The translations under genes and the position numbers were made by a program. The notes under the pieces were generated by a model. It was given only the letters and a program-made list of their open reading frames with translations, was not told where the DNA came from and searched no databases. DNA of 64,000 bases, taken from Aliamphritea ceti. GTDB taxonomy: Bacteria; Pseudomonadota; Gammaproteobacteria; Pseudomonadales; Balneatricaceae. The DNA is taken from NCBI RefSeq assembly GCF_024347215.1, contig NZ_AP025282.1, positions 4,030,001-4,094,000 on the forward strand, given 5' to 3'. Shown piece after piece: positions 1 through 8,920 of the stretch (positions are counted from its first letter, which is position 1; the number at the start of each line of letters is the position of its first letter).

Positions 1-1223
1 TATGCCCCCGTCATATTAGAAAACATACGTGCCAGAAATCCCTTCTGCTGATCCGGAAAACCATTAATCAGCTTCTCCTGCAGGGACTGAATTGAGCGGG
101 TAATTGCCGCCCGGCGAGCAACTTCGTATAAAGGCTCACCTTTATTCAAGCTATCCAAAACGTGCTTATAATCATTCGCGATGCTTACAACATGCTTAGC
201 ATTTAAAGCTTGCTGAATATCATCAAGACTGATTTGAGCATTTTTCTGTACCCTGTTTACTGCAACAATAATCTGGCTATCCATTAGCCCCATTTCCTGC
301 TGCAATATACGCATCAGATGTGCTGCATCTTTGATATTGATATAATCTTGCTGCACCACCACAACAATCTGAGTGGCCTGAGTAAGTACTGCAGCGGTGG
401 CCTGATCGATTACCCTGGGAACATCCACAACTAACTGGGAACAATTCTTTAATAAAATATCCAACAGCATGCGAACCCTTGCTTCAGGAATCTGGCTCGG
501 CAGACACAACTCGTGCAAGGTTGCCCCCATGATTTTCAGGCCGCTTTTATGGCGCAGCAAATAGGCATTAAGCGCGGTCACATCCAACTCATCAACCACA
601 CGTAACGCTTCGACCACACCATTTTCTGGTTGCATGTTCAGATACTGAGCTAATGCGCCAAACTGCGTATCCATGTCCATTAATAAAACGTCTTCATCAC
701 TGAGCACTTGCATCATGTGCGCTAAGTTACAGGCAAGTACTGTTGCACCCGAGCCTCCCTTAGCATTAATAACAGCGGTCAGTACTCCGTTTTCAGCATG
801 CTCTGCGGTGAATTTTTCATGCTCAATTTTATGTAATGCCGCTAATAAATCTTCGACATTCACAGGTTCGGTAAGAAAGTCTCTGGCACCAGCCTGCATG
901 GCCAAGCGCATCATCTCTGGTTGCTCAGAGCTTCCTATTATCAGTAACTGAGGGTGTTGCTTCGATGTGTTCAGGCTCAGTGCCTGTAACTCTTCACGCC
1001 ACATTTCACTTAAGTGCAAAATTAACAGATCTGGCTTATATTCCAGCCCATCTAAAGGATCAACGGTGCCATTGATTGCCAATCTGGATTCAAGAATCAC
1101 ACTGTCACTGGTACCTTCCAGATTGCTCTTCAAATATTCCAGCATCAATGAATCACGGCCAGAAACTAATACCTTAAACTGACGTGAAGCCCGGCTTTTG
1201 AGTAAATTGCTATCAGAATTCAT
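1..1223 (-). CDS. cpaE: CpaE/TadZ-family pilus localisation ATPase, C-terminus cut by window edge
   Basis: This protein positions the Tad pilus machine at the inner membrane. Reading the minus strand from the ATG at 1223 gives a protein starting MNSDSNLLKSRAS. Residues about 15-130 look like a degenerate response-regulator receiver. They are followed by a MinD/ParA-like ATPase domain with the deviant Walker A NAKGGSGAT and the strand LLMDMDTQFG. This receiver plus P-loop layout is that of CpaE/TadZ. The start lies 3 bp after the stop of the upstream TadE-like gene, so it is part of the same operon. No stop is reached before position 1. The usual next genes (cpaF/tadA, tadB, tadC) would lie to the left. 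Confidence 0.9.
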   Translation of the reverse strand, partial: MNSDSNLLKSRASRQFKVLVSGRDSLMLEYLKSNLEGTSDSVILESRLAINGTVDPLDGLEYKPDLLILHLSEMWREELQALSLNTSKQHPQLLIIGSSEQPEMMRLAMQAGARDFLTEPVNVEDLLAALHKIEHEKFTAEHAENGVLTAVINAKGGSGATVLACNLAHMMQVLSDEDVLLMDMDTQFGALAQYLNMQPENGVVEALRVVDELDVTALNAYLLRHKSGLKIMGATLHELCLPSQIPEARVRMLLDILLKNCSQLVVDVPRVIDQATAAVLTQATQIVVVVQQDYINIKDAAHLMRILQQEMGLMDSQIIVAVNRVQKNAQISLDDIQQALNAKHVVSIANDYKHVLDSLNKGEPLYEVARRAAITRSIQSLQEKLINGFPDQQKGFLARMFSNMTGA

Positions 1224-1226
1224 AAA

Positions 1227-1697
1227 CTAAGCCCCCGTACAATCAACTGACCAGCTTCCCGGAGCAGTAATCCCCAGACTCTCGCTTGGTAAAGTTGTGG
1301 TAAATGCTGATGCGTTAAACGGAGGTAAGGGAAGAAGCGGTATCAGCAACTGATACTGATACCCCTGAATGCTGCTACGTACATATCTGACTTCCTCTAG
1401 TATTGCCGTAGTAACCTGATTACTATTCAGGTACTCGATACTTACATGAGTGCCATTCAGTGAAGCCATTCCAGGTGCATCCAAAGCTGCATTTTCCCGT
1501 ACATCATTAACTTGCGACATTGGGCAAACAGCAGCCAAACGGGAAGCTCTGCGAGTTACTTCATCGAGAATATTCCAGGTATATAAAAAACGTCCCATCT
1601 CGATAATTGCAAACAGTATAATGATGAACACCGAACCAATTATCGCAAACTCCACGGTGACTAAACCTTTTTGTTTGCAGGTTTTCAGATTGTTCAT
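1227..1697 (-). CDS. TadE-like minor pilin (TadE/TadF family)
   Basis: This is a 156-residue pseudopilin-like protein. Its N-terminus has the TadE pattern: a short basic leader, then G-LVTVEFAIIGSVF with Glu at the position expected after prepilin cleavage, followed by a hydrophobic helix to about residue 40. TadE/TadF proteins are processed by the Tad prepilin peptidase and are needed for Flp pilus assembly. It lies 31 bp after the first TadE and just before cpaE, all on one strand. Whether it should be called TadE or TadF cannot be decided by eye. Four Cys residues lie in the predicted extracytoplasmic part and leader. Confidence 0.82.
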   Translation of the reverse strand: MNNLKTCKQKGLVTVEFAIIGSVFIIILFAIIEMGRFLYTWNILDEVTRRASRLAAVCPMSQVNDVRENAALDAPGMASLNGTHVSIEYLNSNQVTTAILEEVRYVRSSIQGYQYQLLIPLLPLPPFNASAFTTTLPSESLGITAPGSWSVDCTGA

Positions 1698-1728
1698 TTA
1701 CATCCCCCTTGTAGTGCCTGTCATCCTT

Positions 1729-2199
1729 TCAAAGCACAGGCATCCCTACAGCAGCATTCATTGGTATCTCCAAGTCGATGCTCTGCCAAAAAGATAGTGG
1801 AAAAATGATCGGATCATAGGTATAGGTCGCCGATACAATGATTGGATTAGCGCCAACGGCTGCAGTATCTGTAACAACAGCAACCACGTTAGGTCCGGGC
1901 AACAAAGGTTTGGTACTTGGTAAAATTGTCAGTGAACCATACCGAACCAGGTTTTCTGCATTAGTTTTAACAGTCGCAAGTTGTCCGGGGGTGTCTACCG
2001 CCCGAACCTGACTTGCCAAATATCGTGCACCACCCTCTACAGCTTTAGTCAGGGTGTTGTACTGGTATAAAAAGCGCCCGGCTTCTGCCGATATAAACAT
2101 GAGCAGGAGTAATAATGGCAGAGCAAGTGTGAACTCAACCGCAGCAACGCCTTGCTGTCGATTACGGGCTAAGGAACGACGCGAGAAACAGGTATTCAT
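1729..2199 (-). CDS. tadE: TadE-family minor pilin
   Basis: This 156-residue protein has a basic leader and then QQGVAAVEFTLALPLLLLLM, the TadE signature with Gly before the cleavage point and Glu in the helix. The remaining part is a periplasmic domain of about 110 residues. Its ATG overlaps the stop of the upstream tadG gene (ATGA at 2196-2199), which indicates translational coupling. As a pseudopilin it should be processed by the peptidase encoded at 7744-8325 and act in initiating or stabilising the Flp fibre. Confidence 0.87.
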   Translation of the reverse strand: MNTCFSRRSLARNRQQGVAAVEFTLALPLLLLLMFISAEAGRFLYQYNTLTKAVEGGARYLASQVRAVDTPGQLATVKTNAENLVRYGSLTILPSTKPLLPGPNVVAVVTDTAAVGANPIIVSATYTYDPIIFPLSFWQSIDLEIPMNAAVGMPVL

Positions 2200-3509
2200 G
2201 ACTCTTCTCCGTCGGGGTTTTTAAATAAGAAGATGGTAGTTACACCGCTTCCCTCGGTTACACCGGTCGATGGCGGCGTACATTCATTCATGAAGGCACC
2301 TTGCAGCGACCCACTATCTGAACCGGCACCACCTTGCTGAGTAGCTGGTTTAGTCAGTAAAAAGCAACCGAACCCAAGTGTTTCAACCGTATCATTACCT
2401 GTTGCGCTGCCATCACAGGCACCTACAGGTACTTTGACTATACGACGTTGATAACGGGAATCATCCGGCTGAATATTACTGCTAGGTGAATTGTAGTATT
2501 CAGCATAGTTACGGGGGTCCAGACAAGCATTCGGTCCGGTTCCATTATCGGGATCTGTTCCAAGACCATCCGGATCCATACCAACACAGTCAGGCGTATG
2601 CGACGTATCGTTAGCGTAATCAGGTGGATAATCCGATGAACTACCATTTAATGGTCCGGTATAAACACCAAAACGGGTGTTAATGCCCTGAACAGTAGGG
2701 CCGACTTTATTACCTGGCGCTAAATCTATTTCAAAAGTTTCACCATCTGCACCACAGCTTGAAGACTCGGCAAAGGCATAACGAATATCATTAGCCCCTT
2801 GTAACCCAGGTATATCTATTAAATGAAAGCTGCCTGTACCTATATCTGGATCAGGACCAGAACCAGAACCAGTCTTCAAAGTGACTGTGTCTGTTGTAGC
2901 ATCAAAAGACGCCCCTAAACCCGCAGAAAAATCGAACTCATTAAAGCCAGTTGGCGTATCAGGATTTTGTGTTCCTTTACATACCATCACCGGTATCAGA
3001 TCACACACACTTGCACCGCTACCAAATCCAGCTACAGCTGTCGCACCAACAGGTTTATCGGATACACCGACAACCTGAACTAAGTACGTTGTTAACGGCA
3101 CCATAGGTGAAGCAACTTTAATGTAGTTAGGATCGTTTACCGTTGCGGCAACAAAAGAACCAGGTGTTAAATCCTCAGAAAATGTCACAGTCGGTACGGG
3201 GGCATGAGAAATCAGCTCGTCGGATAAGTTAGCATTAAATGCTGCCAGTGCAGCCGCCCGTGCGTCATCCATAGGTGTAACGCTAACCGACAACTGCAAC
3301 GCTCTGGCGCCACTCAATGCGGCTGCATCCACAGCATTCTGCAGACGGGTTTTATTGAGTAACAAATGCCCTGTATCAATTGCTAAGCCAACCATTGCAA
3401 CCAGAGCAACCAGGCCAATAGCAACGACTACTGTCACTATCCCCCGCTGCCGGTCTAATCTGACCTTACACAATCGAGTATCTGCTCTGCGTTTGCTACA
3501 GGTATTCAT
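2196..3509 (-). CDS. tadG: TadG-like pilus assembly protein
   Basis: This is a 437-residue protein with the putative Flp pilus-assembly TadE/G-like N-terminal domain: RQRGIVTVVVAIGLVALVAM followed by AIDTGHLLLNKTRLQNAVDA, including the conserved AVDAAALSGA segment. TadG proteins are anchored by this single N-terminal helix and carry a large periplasmic domain. Longer TadG proteins have a von Willebrand A domain, and I cannot see a MIDAS motif (DxSxS) here, so this is the shorter type. The C-terminal part is Asp- and Gly-rich with several Cys. It overlaps tadE by 4 bp and follows a small lipoprotein gene by 2 bp. Confidence 0.83.
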   Translation of the reverse strand: MNTCSKRRADTRLCKVRLDRQRGIVTVVVAIGLVALVAMVGLAIDTGHLLLNKTRLQNAVDAAALSGARALQLSVSVTPMDDARAAALAAFNANLSDELISHAPVPTVTFSEDLTPGSFVAATVNDPNYIKVASPMVPLTTYLVQVVGVSDKPVGATAVAGFGSGASVCDLIPVMVCKGTQNPDTPTGFNEFDFSAGLGASFDATTDTVTLKTGSGSGPDPDIGTGSFHLIDIPGLQGANDIRYAFAESSSCGADGETFEIDLAPGNKVGPTVQGINTRFGVYTGPLNGSSSDYPPDYANDTSHTPDCVGMDPDGLGTDPDNGTGPNACLDPRNYAEYYNSPSSNIQPDDSRYQRRIVKVPVGACDGSATGNDTVETLGFGCFLLTKPATQQGGAGSDSGSLQGAFMNECTPPSTGVTEGSGVTTIFLFKNPDGEES

Positions 3510-3511
3510 AA

Positions 3512-3769
3512 TTAGCTACCTATATTTACCTGAATTTCATTTTTAACTTCTTGAGGTTTACTAACTGCTTCTCTATATTTTCGCAGTACATTCACCCCTA
3601 TTTCACCATCCAGTGAGTTACCATCTCTACTCGCATTTTGCTGAGTAGCAGCCGGGTTATATGTCTGTTGCTCAATCATTGCCTGAACGCTGCTTCCCAA
3701 CTCTGGTCTCTGCTGGCTACTACAACCGCTAATCATCAATCCCATTGCTATTATCATCAGGGTTTTCAT
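3512..3769 (-). CDS. small lipoprotein of the Tad locus
   Basis: This is an 85-residue protein with a signal peptide ending in the lipobox ISGC (Cys16), then a polar Gln/Asn-rich mature region. Small lipoproteins at this place, between the secretin and the tadG/tadE genes, are common in Tad loci and are thought to help outer-membrane secretin assembly (TadD or RcpB roles). This one has no TPR repeat and is too short for TadD. No specific family is recognised. The start is supported by the lipoprotein signal and by tight packing between the secretin stop (3781) and the tadG start. Confidence 0.7.
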   Translation of the reverse strand: MKTLMIIAMGLMISGCSSQQRPELGSSVQAMIEQQTYNPAATQQNASRDGNSLDGEIGVNVLRKYREAVSKPQEVKNEIQVNIGS

Positions 3770-3780
3770 GCCGCTGCCTC

Positions 3781-5481
3781 CTAATTAATTGAATGGCCGT
3801 AGTTATTTTCTAACCCACCGGATGAGCCATTAATTTTTGGCAATGGCGGTACGGCATAACTGGTTGCTGGCAACGACTTTTGGTCATCCTGATTGTCTGC
3901 AATCGCTTCGTTAATTGGTGCTTTTTTCAGGGTTTTATTACCCGCTGATGCAACCTGCTGCTGAGAGACATTTTTATCTTCGCTGTCTCCCAGGTTCTGA
4001 CCCAAAATATAGAACTCAAAATCAGAAGGCTCGACAAAGTTGTCTGTTGGTAATGCTATTTCTTCGGTATTCAACGGCTTAGCCAATTGAGGTGTAACCA
4101 AAATAACCAGCTCTGTTTCACCTTTTTCAAATTCCTGGCTACGAAACAGATTACCCAGCACAGGAATGTCACCTAAGCCTGGAAACTTGTTCACAACTTC
4201 ACGCATGTTTTCGTTAAGCAATCCTGCTATACCAATGGTCTGCCCATCAGCCAACTCAACCGTTGAGCTAGCTGAACGTTTGGTCAGTGCTGGCACGAAA
4301 AAGGTGGCATTAGTATTACCCGGAGATGCCGATACGCTGGCTGTTGAAGTCAATTCACTAACACTGATATTCAGTTTCATATTGATACGCTGGGAATCTA
4401 ACACCACTGGTACAAACTTCAGGCCAATACCAAACTCCTTAAAATCAATGGTAATGCCATCTTCATTTGGTACTGGGATAGGAAACTCACCACCGGAAAG
4501 GAAAGACGCTTCCTGACCAGTAAGAGTGGTTAATGTTGGCTCTGCCAGAATTTTTGCTGAACCATCTTCTTTAGCAGCATCAAGCGCCATGCTGAACAGG
4601 AAATCCCCTCCCAGATAGCTGGCAAATAAACCTTTATCAGCAATAGCCAGATCATTCGGCGCAAATTCATCTATTGCAGGTCCGAAAATACCTCCTTGAG
4701 TGAAAACTGGAGTACGGGCACCTGTTGCACCGGCATTTAAACCACTAAATACGGCATCAGGAAAAGTCGCCCCACCACTGACAGCACCGAACTGGAAGTC
4801 ATTGCCGGCACTGACCGCGTTGAACTTAATGCCCAGACGGCGGGCCACCCGGCGGGAAACCTCTGCAACGGTTACTTTCAGCATGACCTGCTGCGCGCCA
4901 CCGACGCCCATCAGGTTGACCACACTGGAGATAGCATTATCTTCAGAATCATCTTTGGTGGGGACGGTAAAACTTTTAGCAATTTCTACTGCGGTATTCA
5001 TCCGCGTCAGACTGCTAACCTCACCGCTCAATACAATCGCGCCCTGGGAGGAATGTACCTCTATATTCTCTTCGGGTAACAGTTCAAACAGCTTGGACTT
5101 CAGAGTATCCAGATCATGAGTTACTTCGATATCAAAGGCGCTGATAAGCTTATTACGGCCATCCCAGAGCAACACATTTGTGGTACCCAGACCACGGCCC
5201 AGAACATAAAGCTGTCCAGACTGCATGATGAGAATATCAGCGATATCAGGGTTACCAATTGAGATCTTTTTGACCGGCTTATTCAGACGCAGAATATGTG
5301 ACTTATATAAAGGCACCCAAATCGTCTCTACTTGCCTAGTATGGTCGGTCAGCTCGTCATAGGTCTTTAATGTAGTACTGCGTGTTGTTTCCTGCGCGGC
5401 AACTGAACTGGCGGAAAACAAGAACATCAAGACAATCAGAGCCCTAAAAAGCTTACCGGGATATTGTATTGAATATTTCAT
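3781..5481 (-). CDS. cpaC: Tad pilus outer-membrane secretin (RcpA/CpaC)
   Basis: This 566-residue secretin should form the outer-membrane channel for the Flp pilus. It has a signal peptide (about 1-29, ending VAAQ), then a pilus-assembly N-terminal domain containing PVKKISIGNPDIADILI. A BON-like segment with IVLSGEVSSL follows near 150, then a secretin domain of about 200-460 with GGEFPIPVP and the closing strand LVILVTPQLAKPL. The C-terminal tail (about 480-566) is polar and probably disordered. A clear ribosome site (AGGAAG) lies upstream of the ATG. It is separated from cpaB by 84 bp and from the lipoprotein gene by 11 bp. Confidence 0.93.
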   Translation of the reverse strand: MKYSIQYPGKLFRALIVLMFLFSASSVAAQETTRSTTLKTYDELTDHTRQVETIWVPLYKSHILRLNKPVKKISIGNPDIADILIMQSGQLYVLGRGLGTTNVLLWDGRNKLISAFDIEVTHDLDTLKSKLFELLPEENIEVHSSQGAIVLSGEVSSLTRMNTAVEIAKSFTVPTKDDSEDNAISSVVNLMGVGGAQQVMLKVTVAEVSRRVARRLGIKFNAVSAGNDFQFGAVSGGATFPDAVFSGLNAGATGARTPVFTQGGIFGPAIDEFAPNDLAIADKGLFASYLGGDFLFSMALDAAKEDGSAKILAEPTLTTLTGQEASFLSGGEFPIPVPNEDGITIDFKEFGIGLKFVPVVLDSQRINMKLNISVSELTSTASVSASPGNTNATFFVPALTKRSASSTVELADGQTIGIAGLLNENMREVVNKFPGLGDIPVLGNLFRSQEFEKGETELVILVTPQLAKPLNTEEIALPTDNFVEPSDFEFYILGQNLGDSEDKNVSQQQVASAGNKTLKKAPINEAIADNQDDQKSLPATSYAVPPLPKINGSSGGLENNYGHSIN

Positions 5482-5565
5482 AGTGACTTCCTTTCTTGCT
5501 GTCTGTGGAGGCTACATTTAGTGGCCGGATTCAGACGATTCAAAGCATTCGCGCAAACAGACGCC

Positions 5566-6324
5566 CTACAGTCTTACCTTGCTCTTCTGCACATTTGTGC
5601 CGCGAATTATAGTGACGTACGACCCACTGCTTGCCCGACGAATCTCTGGTTTCTTCACGACACCGCGATCCTTAGGGTTACGCAGGCTCAACTGGATAGG
5701 ACCTTCATCACGGGCCTTAACAATGTCTTCTGCTTGCTGTGGTGATACTTCCAGAGTAACGGCACGCACGATCACCGGGTCTTTTTCATTAGTACTGGCG
5801 GTCTGGTCTACTGCCAGAACTTTCAGGTCGCTGAGAATAGTATTCGTAGTTGTACGTTTTTTAACGGTACGGCTGGCCAGGACATCAACCCTGTTACCCG
5901 GCAACAAGAAGCCACCGACACCGACAACATCATTTACCCGAACGGTTACGGCCCGCATATTAGGTTCAATAAGCGATGCTAACGTGCTGCCTTCAAGGTG
6001 CTCGCTGAAACGAGCCTGCATGAGAATCTCACCAGGAATAATATTCGCACTGGCAACCATGCCTTCTATTTGCTGGGCATTGCGAACAGCACCATCAGGA
6101 GCGAGCCCCATAGGCATCTCAATACGTTTCAGATGCCGTGATTCAACTTTTTGACCGTAAGGAATTTCCAGGGCAGCAGTCATAATGATTTCAGTCTCTA
6201 CAACTTCTTTCGTTTCAACTACCTGGGGTTGCTGTGCGGCTAGCCAGTTATTAGCAACAAACACTGCCGCTACAGCCAGTAAACCTGAGAGCAGTAATAG
6301 CAATAGGGTTCTTGATTTAAACAT
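5566..6324 (-). CDS. cpaB: Flp pilus assembly protein CpaB/RcpC
   Basis: CpaB is a periplasmic, membrane-anchored partner of the secretin. I chose the ATG at 6324, which has the ribosome site GGAGGT at the right distance and gives MFKSRTLLLLLL, a signal-anchor helix. A start 18 codons further upstream would lie inside the ATPase gene without such a site. After the helix come a SAF-like segment (IPYGQKVESRHLKRIEMP) and the RcpC domain (VRVNDVVGVGGFLLPGNRVD), then a conserved tail with LSLRNPKD. The start overlaps the end of the upstream ATPase gene by 8 bp, so the two are probably translationally coupled. Confidence 0.9.
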   Translation of the reverse strand: MFKSRTLLLLLLSGLLAVAAVFVANNWLAAQQPQVVETKEVVETEIIMTAALEIPYGQKVESRHLKRIEMPMGLAPDGAVRNAQQIEGMVASANIIPGEILMQARFSEHLEGSTLASLIEPNMRAVTVRVNDVVGVGGFLLPGNRVDVLASRTVKKRTTTNTILSDLKVLAVDQTASTNEKDPVIVRAVTLEVSPQQAEDIVKARDEGPIQLSLRNPKDRGVVKKPEIRRASSGSYVTIIRGTNVQKSKVRL

Positions 6325-7747
6325 GGTGACCTCCTGACAGTTCACCGGTATAGGCAAACTGGTCTTTTTCCTGATCAAGTTTTACGAAGTAACTTTTCCA
6401 GGCCCAGTCGATCAATTCTTCAGACAGTTTTCCGGGGTCAGCGAGATACAGCGCCTTGTCCTGCGCTATTCCTAGTATGTCTCGGGGGTGACATGGCAGT
6501 AAAGGTCGCTGCTCTCGCTGATAATGCTCCTCGAAAAGATATGTCAGTAGTGTTTGATCAAACTCGATCTGTTTCTCGATACAGACCTTTTTCCAGATTT
6601 CAGTAAATGCATACTCATCCAGCGTATCGAAAAAAACCTTATGGCCAATCCGGCGTAAGAAAGCCGCATCACCTAATTCAAGCGGATTAATATTGGTAGA
6701 AAAAATCAGAATCTCGTCAAAAGGCACTTCAAAGCTGTTACCGTTTGCCAGGCTGAGCAAATCTTTACGTTCTTCCATGGGGTAAATCCAGCGGTTAAAT
6801 AACTCAACCGGACTGACCCGCTGTCGGCCCATATCATCAATGATGTACATGCCGTTATTGGCTTTAAGCTGAAGTGGCGCACGATAAATCTTAGTACTGG
6901 GCTCATATTTAACTTCCAGCATATCCAGAGTTAACTCACCACCGCTAATAACCACAGGACGTTTACATAATTTGTAACGTGGATCATGACCTTCGTTAAA
7001 CAGCAAGTTAGGTCTGCCATCCGAATTCGCATCCGGATCGACAGCTTTGTGCACAAGTGGATCGTACAGCTGGATAATGCTTTCATTCACAGATATCGCA
7101 TATGGAATCAGGCAGGCATCTGTCAGTAACCGGGTCAATCGCTGTGAAATATAGGTTTTACCTGTGCCGGGTGGGCCATAGATAACGATTGAGCGTCCCG
7201 AATTCATCGCTGGACCAAGCTGATCCAGTAAAGATGACCTGATAACAATATCCTGAAAAGCCTGCTGAGTTTCCTTCTGCTTAATAATCACCCGATGCAC
7301 TGACTGAGCCTGAACAACTTTTTCATATTCAGATACAGGAACGGGAGCTGGGCCAATATAGCCACTTTTATTCATTGCTTCCTGACCGGCAATCCGCCCC
7401 AGGTCCGTCAGACTGTAATACAGTTCTTTGCTCTGCCCCAGACGGGGCAACACTTCAAGGCGACTTTCCTGGCGCAAATAATTGAGAATTTCTTCAATTA
7501 CTGCACCGGACAAACAAACCCGATGGACTAACTGCGATATGGTCAGTCCACCCGCGTCATACAAATGCTTACTTATTAGCTCAACCAGAAACTGTTTACT
7601 TAAATAAGTATCTTCAATGCTGGTTGGTCGCGGTGCTAGCATCCGGAAAGACGACAATACAGTGCCATTGCCATTACCGTTGCCATTTACACCGGAGTTA
7701 GTACTGCCGCCACCATTAAGTAACGGATCTTGCTGGTGCTTTCTCAT
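6317..7747 (-). CDS. AAA+ ATPase with N-terminal winged-helix-like region, embedded in the Tad operon
   Basis: This is a 476-residue cytoplasmic ATPase. Residues 12-32 are a Gly/Asn-rich low-complexity stretch. Residues about 45-120 resemble a winged-helix module (two helices, then ELYYSLTDLGR). The AAA+ core has Walker A GPPGTGKT at 191-198, Walker B YIIDDMG, and a sensor-like ILIFSTNINP followed by FLRRIGHKV, reminiscent of MoxR or gas-vesicle-type AAA proteins. It overlaps the prepilin peptidase gene by 4 bp and cpaB by 8 bp, so it is a true operon member. It is not CpaF/TadA (no GSPII_E motifs) and not CpaE. Its role in the pilus is unknown to me; remodelling of an assembly protein is a guess. 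Confidence 0.8.
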   Translation of the reverse strand: MRKHQQDPLLNGGGSTNSGVNGNGNGNGTVLSSFRMLAPRPTSIEDTYLSKQFLVELISKHLYDAGGLTISQLVHRVCLSGAVIEEILNYLRQESRLEVLPRLGQSKELYYSLTDLGRIAGQEAMNKSGYIGPAPVPVSEYEKVVQAQSVHRVIIKQKETQQAFQDIVIRSSLLDQLGPAMNSGRSIVIYGPPGTGKTYISQRLTRLLTDACLIPYAISVNESIIQLYDPLVHKAVDPDANSDGRPNLLFNEGHDPRYKLCKRPVVISGGELTLDMLEVKYEPSTKIYRAPLQLKANNGMYIIDDMGRQRVSPVELFNRWIYPMEERKDLLSLANGNSFEVPFDEILIFSTNINPLELGDAAFLRRIGHKVFFDTLDEYAFTEIWKKVCIEKQIEFDQTLLTYLFEEHYQREQRPLLPCHPRDILGIAQDKALYLADPGKLSEELIDWAWKSYFVKLDQEKDQFAYTGELSGGHHV

Positions 7748-8325
7748 AAGGCACCGCCTGTGAGTAATTCACGCAGGTGATAAAACCCAAGTTGAGACTG
7801 ATGCGCCAGCGCCAACACCGTTCCGGTAGTAATCGCCAGAGCATATGGAAAACGTAACGCTGCGGCTTCACCTTCCTGTGGCTGGATATAAATCAGCTTA
7901 CGGGTGAAAAACAGCGTTTTAAAAATCAAAAAATAACGTTTCAAAAGCGCTAACAAACTGCCCTTAAACAGCACTACAAGTAACGCCAGAAACATACCTG
8001 CAATTAAGCTCAGTCCCGCTGCCTGAAACGCAGACAGCGGACCAAGCAGCGTTGCAGCAGCGGCCATCATTTTTACATCTCCGGCCGCCATCCCACCCGC
8101 TATATAAAAGGGAATGAAGATAAGAAAACCAACAACAAGGCCACTAAAGGCTGTCATTAAGCCACTCAGCCCTATCATTTCTAACTGGAATGCAACGCCA
8201 CATATAAGAATCATCAAATTCAGTAAATTAGGAATTATATGTCTCGTAACATCAGATAATGTTGCTAGTAAGAGTAAGAACAGCAATACAAGCGTTACAG
8301 TTTCGCTAACTAATGTCTGTTGCAT
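7744..8325 (-). CDS. cpaA: Tad prepilin peptidase (CpaA/TadV, A24 aspartic protease)
   Basis: This 193-residue polytopic membrane protease should cleave and mature Flp and the TadE-type pseudopilins. The two catalytic aspartates of family A24 are visible: Asp in LLATLSDVTRHIIPN (first loop) and Asp in the GD motif of GGMAAGDVKMM. It lacks the N-methyltransferase domain of type IV pilus PilD, as is usual for TadV. Five to six hydrophobic segments are apparent. Its stop overlaps the following ATPase start (ATGA). It starts 53 bp downstream of the flp stop. Confidence 0.9.
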   Translation of the reverse strand: MQQTLVSETVTLVLLFLLLLATLSDVTRHIIPNLLNLMILICGVAFQLEMIGLSGLMTAFSGLVVGFLIFIPFYIAGGMAAGDVKMMAAAATLLGPLSAFQAAGLSLIAGMFLALLVVLFKGSLLALLKRYFLIFKTLFFTRKLIYIQPQEGEAAALRFPYALAITTGTVLALAHQSQLGFYHLRELLTGGAL

Positions 8326-8378
8326 GTTGCAGTCCTCCTCTTAACTAAAACTAATCATCACGGCCTTATTAATAGCTT

Positions 8379-8567
8379 TTAAGAACCAGCAGTAATTGCA
8401 TCTTCAAGACCTTCAATTGTGTTACCTACTGCTGTACCCAGGTCACCAAATGCAGTTACTACAGCAAGTCCCACTAAACTACCGGCAATTGCGTACTCAA
8501 CTGTTGTCAGGCCTTCTTCATCTTTAAGGAATGCTGTTACCTGAGCAGTAATTGTTTGCATGTTCAT
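8379..8567 (-). CDS. flp: Flp/Fap-type major pilin
   Basis: This is a 62-residue prepilin. The Flp motif is clear: a short leader ending EEG19, then LTTVEYAIAG with Glu at +5 and Tyr at +6 after the Gly-Leu cleavage point, followed by a hydrophobic helix and a short Gly/Ala-rich tail. It is the first gene of the minus-strand Tad operon, as is typical. A ribosome site is not strong; the leader TAGGAAATTACC region lies just upstream. This product should form the adhesive pilus fibre. Confidence 0.95.
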   Translation of the reverse strand: MNMQTITAQVTAFLKDEEGLTTVEYAIAGSLVGLAVVTAFGDLGTAVGNTIEGLEDAITAGS

Positions 8568-8920
8568 AGGAAATTACCCCTGTTCGTTATGGCATGCAGT
8601 GCACACCTTATTATTCATTTCAATTTATTTTCTGGACTCTTGTTCTGATCGTTTCGGACCACGAAAAGTCGCTGTACATCAAATTTAGGAAGCGCCAGAA
8701 AATAACGTTAGGACTATTTTTTAAAACACTAGGACTATCTTTGCAGTCAGGTTTTATTTCGGATCTAAGTCAGTTGATATTGCAGTAAGTTATGTTTGGC
8801 AGGTGTTTGTTTTTTGATCTAAGGTTAAGAAACCCATTTTAGAAATGAAGCGTAAGGAAACGTGCGAATTACACTAAAAACAGCCAGGGAACAGGTGACA
8901 GAAAGGTAAAGTGAGGCCTT
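8568..8920 (+). promoter_or_regulatory. divergent intergenic region between flp and its putative regulator
   Basis: This 353-bp gap separates flp (minus) from an AraC-type response regulator (plus), so it must hold both promoters. It is AT-rich in the middle. I see no convincing sigma-54 element, no RNA gene and no terminator. A short ORF at 8594-8788 is not convincing. The regulator gene has a GTGAGG ribosome site just before its ATG. Confidence 0.45.

Noticed and set aside
8594..8788. 64-codon plus-strand ORF between flp and the regulator
   Set aside because: No ribosome site, no protein features and it overlaps the expected flp promoter.
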